DNA of 64,000 nt, taken from contig CALGAP010000007.1 of assembly GCA_937958995.1 (NCBI GenBank), forward strand, positions 1 to 64,000, written 5' to 3'. This DNA is from an uncultured Chitinophagaceae bacterium. GTDB lineage: Bacteria > Bacteroidota > Bacteroidia > Chitinophagales > Chitinophagaceae. Both the position numbers and the translations under genes were made by a program. How positions within the stretch are numbered: position 1 is the stretch's first letter; every line of letters starts with the position of its first letter. Shown here one piece after another: positions 34,101 to 42,148 of this stretch. The notes beneath the pieces were generated by a model, which ran no database searches, was not told where the DNA came from, and saw nothing but the letters and a program-made list of their open reading frames with translations.

Positions 34101-34173
34101 TCACGGATATGGGGATTTACTTCACTCAGCTCCCATTCCCTTCAATCCGTGCCAATCCATCCCAAATCCGTGA
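34101..34173. repeat. CACGGAT-type tract with inverted ends
   Basis: TCACGGAT (34101-34108) and ATCCGTGA (34166-34173) are inverted; between them are more ATCCGTG/AATCCAT words. Similar words fill 52364-52500. It ends one base before the valS -7 box. Confidence 0.5.
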
Positions 34174-34174
34174 T

Positions 34175-34182
34175 TATATTTG
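34175..34182 (+). promoter_or_regulatory. -7 box of valS (TATATTTG)
   Basis: Perfect TAnnTTTG 11 bp before the valS ATG; a leader of only a few bases is implied. Confidence 0.55.
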
Positions 34183-34193
34183 CAGTCTTTACT

Positions 34194-36818
34194 ATGGAAC
34201 TCAGCAAGAACTATAATCCCGATTCAGTCGAAAATAAGTGGTCAGCACACTGGAAAGAGAAAAACTATTTCAACAGCTATCCCGATAACAGGCCGCCCTT
34301 CACGGTGGTGATTCCGCCGCCCAATGTGACTGGCGTGCTGCATATGGGTCATACCCTTAATGAGACCGTACAGGACATACTGGTGCGCCGCGCCCGCATG
34401 AGCGGTTATAATGCCTGCTGGGTGCCTGGCAGTGACCATGCTTCTATTGCCACCGAAGCCAAAGTGGTGCAGATGCTGGAAAGAGAGAAAGGCATCAAAA
34501 AAAGCGAGCTCACCCGCGAAGCCTTCCTGAAATATGCCTATGAATGGAAAGAAAAATACGGCGGCATCATCTATCACCAGATAGATAAACTGGGCTGTAG
34601 TGTTGACTGGAACCGCGTGGCCTTCACCATGGACCCCGACTATTACAAAGCGGTAATAAAAGTCTTCGTTGACCTTTACAATAAGAAACTGATCTATCGC
34701 GGCGCCCGCATGATCAACTGGGATCCCGAAGCAAAGACTGCGCTGAGCGATGAAGAAGTAGAATATAGAGAGGTGCAGGGCAAGTTGTACTATGTGAAGT
34801 ATGAAATTGAGGGCTCCGGCAACGAATACATCACTATTGCTACGCAGCGCCCCGAAACCATCATGGGCGATACTGCCGTATGCGTGCATCCCGACGACGA
34901 ACGCTACCAACACCTGAAAGGAAAGAAAGTGATCATTCCACTGGTGCGCCGCGAAGTGCCGATCATTTTTGATGAATATGTTGACAAGGAATTTGGTACC
35001 GGTGCTTTGAAAATCACGCCCGCGCATGATATCAACGACTATAATCTCGGTCTGAAACACAATCTCGAGATCATCGACACGCTGAATGAAGATGGCACGC
35101 TCAATGCCAATGCCCGCGTGTGCGTGGGCATCGACCGCTTTGAAGCGCGCAAGAAAGTGGTGGAACTGCTGCGCCAGGAAGGATTGTTGCAGAAAGAAGA
35201 AGAATACCAGACCCGCCTCGGCTTTTCGCAACGCACCAATGCGGTGGTAGAGCCGCGCATCAGCACGCAGTGGTTTGTGGCTATGCGTACGCTGGCCGAT
35301 AAAGCATTGCATGCAGTCACCAGCGGACAGGTACGCATTCATCCCGGTGAAAAATTCATGGCCACTTACAAATACTGGCTCGAGAACGTGAAAGACTGGT
35401 GCATCAGCCGCCAGCTTTGGTGGGGACAACGCATACCTGCCTGGTACGATGCCGATGGACGTTTTGTGGTGGCCGAAACAGAAGAAAAGGCGAAAGAATT
35501 ATTCAGCAAACAATACTCGGTTGACAACCCGCAACTGACCCAGGATGAAGATGTGCTCGATACCTGGTTTTCTTCGTGGCTTTGGCCTATTGAAGTGTTC
35601 AAAGGCATCACCAGTCCGGGAAACAATGACATCAAATACTACTACCCCACTTCGGTGCTGGTAACGGGGCAAGACATCATTTTCTTCTGGGTGGCGCGCA
35701 TGATCATGGCTGGCATGGAATACATGAATGAAAAACCGTTCAGTGATGTGTATTTCACCGGCATGGTACGCGATAAGCAGGGAAGAAAAATGAGTAAGAG
35801 CCTGGGTAACTCACCCGACCTGCTGGAGCTGATCGATAAGTTCGGCGCCGACGCGGTGCGTTTCGGCATCATGATCTCTTCGCCTGCCGGCAACGATTTG
35901 TTGTTTGATGAAACCAGCCCCGAACAAGGCAAGCTCTTCAACAATAAAATGTGGAATGCGCTGAAGCTGGTGAAGATCTGGGAAGGCAAGCAGAATGAGA
36001 AAGCGCCCGAAGGCTCGGCCGCATTTGCCGTGCAATGGTTTGAAAACCGCCTGGCAGAAGCAAGCCTGGAAGTTGAAAAACTGTTCAAAGACTTCAAACT
36101 AAGCGAAGCGCTGAAAACACTCTATTCGCTGATATGGGATGATTTCTGTAGTTGGTACCTGGAATGGGTGAAACCCGCGCCCGATCAGCCGATCAATGCG
36201 GGAGTATACCAGAAGACTGTTATGTTTTTCGAAAAACTGATGCAGTTGCTCCATCCCTTCATGCCGTTCATCACCGAAGAAATATACCACGCGCTGCGCG
36301 AGCAGCAGGATGATCTGTGCGTGAAGCAGTATGAAAAAGTGCCGGCTCCCGACCAATCGATACTGCAACAAGGCAAACTGCTGCAGGATGTAATAACCGG
36401 TCTGCGCGACGCACGCAACAAAAACCAGCTGAAACCTCGCGAAGCGGTGAAGCTGAACATACATGCTTTGGATAAAAAGCAATATCAAACCATAGAGCAA
36501 ATTCTCTCCAGGCAATGCAATGCAAAGGAAATTGCCTTCGTGAGCGAGCCGGTGGCCAATACCATTGCCGTGGTGATTGGCAAAGACAAATTTTACATCG
36601 AAGCCGAGAAGCCGGTCGATACCGGCCTGCAGAAAGAGGAATTAATGAAGGAACTGGCATACCTGCGCGGCTTCCTGGAAAGCGTAAACAAAAAACTCAG
36701 CAATGAGCGATTTGTACAAAACGCGAAACCTGAAGTGGTGAATTTGGAACGGAAGAAGAAGGAAGATGCGGAGGCTAAGATTAAAATTATCGAGGAGAGT
36801 CTGAGTAGCCTGAATTAA
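34194..36818 (+). CDS. valS: Valyl-tRNA synthetase
   Basis: 874 residues from ATG 34194 (MELSKNYNPDSVENKW); the 35 codons upstream in frame run through the promoter and repeat and are not coding. A class Ia synthetase: HIGH motif as HMGHT in PPNVTGVLHMGHT, editing domain (ATQRPETIMGDTAVCVHP), WCISRQLWWGQRIPAW, KMSKS in GRKMSKSLGNSPD, an anticodon-binding domain, and the C-terminal coiled-coil arm of bacterial ValRS (ELAYLRGFLESVNKKL). Its stop is one base from that of the convergent next gene. The cognate tRNA-Val(UAC) is at 29.9 kb. Confidence 0.97.
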   Translation: MELSKNYNPDSVENKWSAHWKEKNYFNSYPDNRPPFTVVIPPPNVTGVLHMGHTLNETVQDILVRRARMSGYNACWVPGSDHASIATEAKVVQMLEREKGIKKSELTREAFLKYAYEWKEKYGGIIYHQIDKLGCSVDWNRVAFTMDPDYYKAVIKVFVDLYNKKLIYRGARMINWDPEAKTALSDEEVEYREVQGKLYYVKYEIEGSGNEYITIATQRPETIMGDTAVCVHPDDERYQHLKGKKVIIPLVRREVPIIFDEYVDKEFGTGALKITPAHDINDYNLGLKHNLEIIDTLNEDGTLNANARVCVGIDRFEARKKVVELLRQEGLLQKEEEYQTRLGFSQRTNAVVEPRISTQWFVAMRTLADKALHAVTSGQVRIHPGEKFMATYKYWLENVKDWCISRQLWWGQRIPAWYDADGRFVVAETEEKAKELFSKQYSVDNPQLTQDEDVLDTWFSSWLWPIEVFKGITSPGNNDIKYYYPTSVLVTGQDIIFFWVARMIMAGMEYMNEKPFSDVYFTGMVRDKQGRKMSKSLGNSPDLLELIDKFGADAVRFGIMISSPAGNDLLFDETSPEQGKLFNNKMWNALKLVKIWEGKQNEKAPEGSAAFAVQWFENRLAEASLEVEKLFKDFKLSEALKTLYSLIWDDFCSWYLEWVKPAPDQPINAGVYQKTVMFFEKLMQLLHPFMPFITEEIYHALREQQDDLCVKQYEKVPAPDQSILQQGKLLQDVITGLRDARNKNQLKPREAVKLNIHALDKKQYQTIEQILSRQCNAKEIAFVSEPVANTIAVVIGKDKFYIEAEKPVDTGLQKEELMKELAYLRGFLESVNKKLSNERFVQNAKPEVVNLERKKKEDAEAKIKIIEESLSSLN

Positions 36819-36819
36819 T

Positions 36820-39621
36820 TCACCTCCCCAAAAGGTTTACCGGCAAAATAAACTCCCACTGGTTGGGCGCCAGCCCCAGCAACTCGCCATCAGCGAGGCG
36901 GCTGTATCGTAAACCAAATGTGACAGTATACTCATTCCACCATTTGGTATCAAAGAATATTTCGCCGCCGGTGCTGCTGAAACCAAATTTGTTGCCGGTG
37001 CGTAAACTTTTTATTTCAGTATAGTCATGGAAAACATTTCCTCGCACACGCAGGAAATACACAATATTGCCAAAGCCCCAATCAGGATATACAAGCGGAA
37101 AATGATAATTCAACCCAATCTTCCAGTTTCTTGGCGCATCGATTCTTGAATAGCCGCGCGAGAAAGGAAAACTATTGGGAAACTGGTAATCGAAAGTATC
37201 TCTGCCCTGCCAGGCCGCAGATACCACGATATTATGCGTGCGTGCAATACCCGGCAAATACAGCGAACCGCTCACCAGCATTTGCCAGGCCTGGCTGTCA
37301 CTTACCGCTTTGCGATAACGCGCAAATACATTGCTGCCCAAATGCGGAAAGATATGCATACGTGCCTGCTGCGACTGAATAGTAAATGAAGTGGAGAAGT
37401 CAACGTAGTTAATATTTATATCCCTGCGCAATCCTTTTGATGCACCGGTGTGCCGGGTCTGCTTGTGATTGATGCCCGCAGCCAGGGTCAGGTTTTTGTA
37501 ACTTCTTCCCCCGGTAAAATTAAACGGCGCCTGCAACCCCAGCCGCGCATCGTATTCATTCCAGTTGTACCTCACAGAATCACCACTCTCGCGATCAAGT
37601 GTGGCATAGACACTGGCCGTGATATAGGGAAAAATATCACCATACACCAGTCCCGCACCGCCCTGCTTGAACTTCTCGTTGCGGTTGTAGTTAAAAAATA
37701 ATTCAGCCTGCAAGGTATTCAGCACATTCTGGCTGAGTATGCTGAATGAATAATCCGGATCGCTCACAATGGGTCGCCAGCTGTGAAAATTAACGAGGCG
37801 ATACGACTTCGAATATTTTGTCACCGGGTACGATTTGGCCGAGGATACATCAATCTCGTTAATCGATTTCAGTTCGCTTACCCCTATACCGGAAACAGGT
37901 GTTGCCAGCTCTTCCCGCGACACGGGTAACAGCTCTGCATGCTGCAATACCTGCATCAAATTGCCAACTGCAGTAAAGGATGTAAATGCAGCTTTATTGC
38001 CCTGCATACTCAATTGATAATTGCCCGTGCCGCAGTTGATGGCATCCGTATTCAATCGGTAGATATTTTTATCGATACACACAAATAGCTGGTCCCTGCC
38101 CATCCAGGTGGCGGTATAGGTAATAGTATCGCCAGTCACAGCAGGAAAGCCGATGATGTTGTATGAAAATGGCACCAGCTCTTCGTCAATCTCGCCATTA
38201 TCACGATTAATCACCACCAGCGCCATCTGCCCGCGGGTGTTGCGCACTGCGGAGACAATCTTATTTTCTTTATAAAACTTCGGATAAGTGTAAAAGAGTT
38301 TTTGTGGATTTGATAACTCGTGCATCACCTTTCCCGAGTCAGTTTCCAGTATATGCAATGCCGAATTGCCACCGGGCAATACCTGCACAGCAACCACCAG
38401 CTTTCCGTCTTCCGAAATATCCGGTGCGTAATAGTACGAACGGTGAGTGAGACTGCGCTGAACACCCGTGTTGATATCCAGCAATCTGATCACACTATAA
38501 TCAATCCAGTTCCATATGCGGTTGGGTTCGTACGCTGCATATACAACGCGGCCATTGCGGTATGAAAAATGATTGTCGAGAGAAATATCTTTTGCGCGCA
38601 GTCTTGTACTCTCTGTTCCTAAAAGATCTTTAATATAAAACGCCGGAATTTTTAGGTAACTGTTCGAAACGTAAATCAGTTTATTCTCATCAATCCACTG
38701 CGGGTATTCATAATTGGCATCAAAATGTTTTGTTTTCCGCGCCTTGGCACTCGCCTCATCGCCGGCCGCCCTGGCATCCATTTTTTGCTCAAACCACGAC
38801 AGGGCCTCTTTGCGGAAAGTCTGATAATCTTTCTCCGAATATTTCTTTACAGCTCTCTGAAACGGATAGAACAAGCCTTTATAACGTACGGCATCTCCTG
38901 TAACATTTTTCCAGAATTCCTCGCCATATTTTTCTCTTCCATAGGCTACCATCATATACCCCAGCCTATAATGATCAGGAACAAAATCGCGGAGCGATCC
39001 GTTGCGCAACTTCATCCATGAATAATTCTTTTGTGCGAGCCAGAGTGAACGGTAGTCATTATGAAAATACGGGAGTCTTCCCCTGCCCTGCGAACTCATC
39101 AGCGTCTCCTGGTACACCGCATCGCCTTCCCAAAACCAGTTGGGCACAGCAGCGCTGGTGGCGAGAGATAAGCCGTCTTGTCCAAACAATATGCCCATCA
39201 CACTCGAAATACCTTTATTGAAATTACCATACTGCTGTATATGCCGGTACTCGTGCAGCGTAAGAAAGCGATGCCAGGGTAATGAGCCCAGCTCAAAACT
39301 ATTCTGGTTAGGAGTAAGGTAAAATTCACTGCGCCATGGACCCAGCGCTACATAACCATTGGTGAAAGTGGTGCGTGGTTGCAGCACGATACTGATCTTA
39401 CGGAGCTTTTCGCCAAGCGATGACTGTGTTCTGTAACCGAGCGCATGCGCGGTGGCTGCCACATCGTTGGCCTGTTGTTCATAACCAGCGGGAAATATCA
39501 CGCGAACGGTATCGGTATTGATCTGGCGCCAGCGTGTGGAAGGTGGATGCCCCGCAAAACGTTGGGCTAACATAGTGTGTGCAGTCAGTACCAGGAATGC
39601 AACCAGTAAGAATTTTCTCAT
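36820..39621 (-). CDS. Secreted HExxH protein with beta-propeller and probable outer-membrane barrel
   Basis: 933 residues with a signal peptide ending at about HTMLAQ20. The first 300 residues contain LHEYRHIQQ (His123, Glu124, His127) and, 38 residues on, NWFWEGDAVY (Glu165), the ligand set of a gluzincin zinc peptidase. A middle part with repeated VYAAYEPNR-, DISEDGK-, YPKFYKENKI- and TATWMGRDQ-like strands looks like a TolB-type propeller. The last 300 residues alternate aromatic beta strands (FFNYNRNEKFKQGGAGL; SFPFSRGYSRIDAPRNW) and end in NLLGR, as in Omp85/surface-antigen barrels. The whole suggests a surface protease anchored by its own barrel. I know no studied homolog. Confidence 0.7.
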   Translation of the reverse strand: MRKFLLVAFLVLTAHTMLAQRFAGHPPSTRWRQINTDTVRVIFPAGYEQQANDVAATAHALGYRTQSSLGEKLRKISIVLQPRTTFTNGYVALGPWRSEFYLTPNQNSFELGSLPWHRFLTLHEYRHIQQYGNFNKGISSVMGILFGQDGLSLATSAAVPNWFWEGDAVYQETLMSSQGRGRLPYFHNDYRSLWLAQKNYSWMKLRNGSLRDFVPDHYRLGYMMVAYGREKYGEEFWKNVTGDAVRYKGLFYPFQRAVKKYSEKDYQTFRKEALSWFEQKMDARAAGDEASAKARKTKHFDANYEYPQWIDENKLIYVSNSYLKIPAFYIKDLLGTESTRLRAKDISLDNHFSYRNGRVVYAAYEPNRIWNWIDYSVIRLLDINTGVQRSLTHRSYYYAPDISEDGKLVVAVQVLPGGNSALHILETDSGKVMHELSNPQKLFYTYPKFYKENKIVSAVRNTRGQMALVVINRDNGEIDEELVPFSYNIIGFPAVTGDTITYTATWMGRDQLFVCIDKNIYRLNTDAINCGTGNYQLSMQGNKAAFTSFTAVGNLMQVLQHAELLPVSREELATPVSGIGVSELKSINEIDVSSAKSYPVTKYSKSYRLVNFHSWRPIVSDPDYSFSILSQNVLNTLQAELFFNYNRNEKFKQGGAGLVYGDIFPYITASVYATLDRESGDSVRYNWNEYDARLGLQAPFNFTGGRSYKNLTLAAGINHKQTRHTGASKGLRRDININYVDFSTSFTIQSQQARMHIFPHLGSNVFARYRKAVSDSQAWQMLVSGSLYLPGIARTHNIVVSAAWQGRDTFDYQFPNSFPFSRGYSRIDAPRNWKIGLNYHFPLVYPDWGFGNIVYFLRVRGNVFHDYTEIKSLRTGNKFGFSSTGGEIFFDTKWWNEYTVTFGLRYSRLADGELLGLAPNQWEFILPVNLLGR

Positions 39622-39810
39622 CGCTGTTTGTTGGCCGTTCAGTCAGGGAAATTAAGGTTTTTTATAGCAAATTGTCCCGACATGTATACAAGTGCCTTTC
39701 CTGCTTGCCACCACCGTGTGCATGCAACCCATAAAACGAATTCATGGGCGCCAAACCGCCTGATATGTTGACTGAATGGTGTAAATTGCCAGCTAATTAG
39801 CTATCTACCA

Positions 39811-40545
39811 ATGGTGTTGTCCCTCATTGCCCTGGCTGTGGCGCCTGGTTCTGCAATCATCTTTTACATTTTATGGAAAGATAAGTACGACAGGGAGCCG
39901 GTAACAAACCTTATCATCTCTTTCGGGTTAGGCATGCTGTGCATATTGCCTGCCATGCTTATACAACAGGAACTCCGCCCAACACTGCAGTCGTATTTTC
40001 CCAACTACACCATTACTTATTACTCTGCATTGGCTTTCCTGGGGGTGGCGCTCGGGGAAGAACTTTGCAAGTTCGCGGCCTTGCGGTTTTACGCCTACCC
40101 GCATAAACATTTCGATGAACCGTTTGACGGCATTACTTATTCAGTGATGATTGGTATGGGTTTCGCCACGCTCGAAAATATCGAGTATGTGCTGCGATAT
40201 GGATTTACTACCGGTTTGCTTAGAATGGTATTATCGGTGCCCGCTCACGGCACTTATGCCGTGCTGATGGGTTATTATACCGGTCTTGCGAAGTTCAACA
40301 AGAAACATGCATTCCGCAACCTGCTAAGGGGACTGGCTTTGGCAACTTTCTTCCATGGCACCTTCGATTTTTTCCTGTTTCTCCAAAATAGTCCTCAGGT
40401 CACGAAATATGTCTCCAACGGATTGCTCATCGCCGGTGCTGTAGTTTCGTATGTCATCGCCATCAGCATGAGCTTTCGCTCCATCAGGTTGCATTACAGA
40501 ATTTCACGAACCACCTATCTTGCAAAAAATACTATAGCCTCGTGA
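39811..40545 (+). CDS. PrsW-family intramembrane metalloprotease
   Basis: 244 residues with about seven membrane helices. The family motif EExxxK is visible as GEELCKFAA (Glu83, Glu84, Lys87), followed by PFDGITYSVMIGMGFATLENIEYV, here PFDGITYSV and GFATLENIEY, then PAHGTYAVLMGYY and HGTFDFFLF with the metal-binding His residues. In Bacillus PrsW starts cleavage of an anti-sigma factor; no sigma/anti-sigma pair is near here, so the substrate is unknown. The acetyltransferase gene overlaps its stop by four bases. Confidence 0.9.
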   Translation: MVLSLIALAVAPGSAIIFYILWKDKYDREPVTNLIISFGLGMLCILPAMLIQQELRPTLQSYFPNYTITYYSALAFLGVALGEELCKFAALRFYAYPHKHFDEPFDGITYSVMIGMGFATLENIEYVLRYGFTTGLLRMVLSVPAHGTYAVLMGYYTGLAKFNKKHAFRNLLRGLALATFFHGTFDFFLFLQNSPQVTKYVSNGLLIAGAVVSYVIAISMSFRSIRLHYRISRTTYLAKNTIAS

Positions 40546-41057
40546 ACGAAAAAGTTGAAATAAGACCAGCTACCACAAATGATATTGAAACTATAGAGCG
40601 GCTTGCCAGGGAAATATGGCCGGCTACCTACAGCGATATTCTCACGCCCGAACAGTTGAATTATATGCTGGATTATTTCTATAATCCGGCCGCGCTCGAA
40701 AGCCAGATGACCCGACTGAATCATCATTTTATCATGAGCCTGTTGGGTGACCGGCCCGTTGGTTTTGCTTCATGGTCGCGCATTAATGACCAGGGCATTT
40801 ACAAACTGCACAAATTGTATGTGCACAACAGCATGCAGGGAAAAGGTATTGGCAGAAAAATGGTGGAATATATTCTCGAAAAATTGCAAGGCGATGGCGC
40901 TGCCGAACTGCGGCTTAATGTGAACCGCTATAATAAGGCCCGCTTTTTTTATGAAAAAATCGGCTTCACCATCATTGGCGAAGAAGATGTTGACCTTGGC
41001 AATGGCGTTTACCAGGAAGATTACGTAATGCAGCGACCGGTCATGCTTCCCGCATAG
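40542..41057 (+). CDS. GNAT-family N-acetyltransferase
   Basis: 171 residues starting with GTG in GTGA, which overlaps the PrsW stop and suggests coupling. The acetyl-CoA loop reads YVHNSMQGKGIGRKMVEYIL (Q/RxxGxG/A form) and the C-terminal strand NRYNKARFFYEKIGFTIIGE is typical. Members of this type are often called RimI-like, but the substrate (amine, aminoglycoside, protein N-terminus) cannot be told. Its last 17 bp overlap the convergent transporter gene. Confidence 0.9.
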   Translation: MNEKVEIRPATTNDIETIERLAREIWPATYSDILTPEQLNYMLDYFYNPAALESQMTRLNHHFIMSLLGDRPVGFASWSRINDQGIYKLHKLYVHNSMQGKGIGRKMVEYILEKLQGDGAAELRLNVNRYNKARFFYEKIGFTIIGEEDVDLGNGVYQEDYVMQRPVMLPA

Positions 41058-41817
41058 CAGCCAGTTTCATTTCTGCAGCTTTCGTTTTTCCCAAATATTT
41101 TTCAATCACCCAATGCACCAGGTATAGCACCGGCGTCATCAATACCGCTATCAGGAATTTGTACATATAGGCAGTCACCGCCCAGGCTGTGACGGTGGCA
41201 AGACTGAAATCTTTAAATAAATAGAAAGCGATAAAGGTCACCACGATGCTGTCGATCCACTGCGAAACCAGCGTACTGATGGTGGCGCGCATCCAGAACA
41301 GTTTTTCACCGGTCAGTTTTTTGATGAGCCTGAAGATATAGGCGTCGAGCAACTGGCCAATAATAAAGGCGGTGATGGAGCCGATAATAATATTCATGCC
41401 CTGTCCCAGCACTTGCTTGTACGCCGCCTGCTGGTCGCTTACACCCTCTTCCAGTTCGCGGAAGCGCCATCCCTCGTCGGGTACCGTTTCTATAGCGAAA
41501 TAAAAGATCACGAAGGCAAAAGCTATCAGCACCACGGCCAGGAAAGAGAGAAAACGCACCCCTTTTACCCCGTAATATTCGTTGATGATATCGGTCATGA
41601 TAAATATGACGGGCCAGGGAATCACGCCCACCGACAGACTGAAACCAAGATCTTTTTCCCCTAGCAGGTCGATACTTGCCCTGGGTATGCCCAACGTGGC
41701 CTCGAGCGAAAATATTTTCACGCCGATCACTTCAGCAAGAATGGCATTGGCAATAAAAAAACCGGCAAGTATCAAAAATAACCTGGTGGCTTTGTCGCGA
41801 ATGATGTTATGAATCAT
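41041..41817 (-). CDS. VUT/YhhQ-family transporter (queuosine-precursor type)
   Basis: 258 residues from ATG 41817, which overlaps the stop of the upstream small membrane gene in ATGA; an in-frame ATG 33 bp upstream is less likely. Six or seven membrane helices. The family signatures GFFIANAILAEVIGVKIF, PWPVIFIMTDIINEYYGVKG and GQLLDAYIFRLIKKLTG with a WIDS motif are present. Relatives import the queuosine precursors preQ0/preQ1 for tRNA modification. An insertion (ETVPDEGWRFRELEEG) after helix three is characteristic of Bacteroidota members. Confidence 0.88.
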   Translation of the reverse strand: MIHNIIRDKATRLFLILAGFFIANAILAEVIGVKIFSLEATLGIPRASIDLLGEKDLGFSLSVGVIPWPVIFIMTDIINEYYGVKGVRFLSFLAVVLIAFAFVIFYFAIETVPDEGWRFRELEEGVSDQQAAYKQVLGQGMNIIIGSITAFIIGQLLDAYIFRLIKKLTGEKLFWMRATISTLVSQWIDSIVVTFIAFYLFKDFSLATVTAWAVTAYMYKFLIAVLMTPVLYLVHWVIEKYLGKTKAAEMKLAAMREA

Positions 41818-42095
41818 GCAGGGAAAAAGATTAATTGTGGAATGCAGCAAATAAGGTTAAATATAATCAACCACTTTGGAATAGCTTTTAATAATGACTT
41901 ACTGGTGAAAAAAAGTATGATGATGATGCCGGTGAGCAGTAAATTCAGCACCACGGCTACCAGTACGCCCAGCACTAAAATGGTGCTTACCACATGCCCG
42001 TCGCCCAGCCGCGGAATGAAATAAAAAAGGAAAGTTATGAGGTAGCAGATATTGCAAATAAAACTTACCCGCGAGAAAAATAATAAAGCTTGCAT
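41814..42095 (-). CDS. Small membrane protein, unknown function
   Basis: 93 residues from ATG 42095; the longer frame would need an ATT start. Three hydrophobic helices (ICYLITFLFYFIP; VVSTILVLGVLVAVVLNLLL; WLIIFNLICCIPQLIFF). It is coupled to the transporter gene by an ATGA overlap and could assist it, or be a free-standing membrane protein. No family recognised. Confidence 0.7.
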   Translation of the reverse strand: MQALLFFSRVSFICNICYLITFLFYFIPRLGDGHVVSTILVLGVLVAVVLNLLLTGIIIILFFTSKSLLKAIPKWLIIFNLICCIPQLIFFPA

Positions 42096-42148
42096 ATCAA
42101 CAACTTGCTGTAAAATTGCCTTATTTTGTCTGCCCAATATTGCAAAAT

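Noticed and set aside
34242..35429. 395-codon minus-strand frame inside valS
   Set aside because: Antisense of the valyl-tRNA synthetase catalytic region; no recognisable features.
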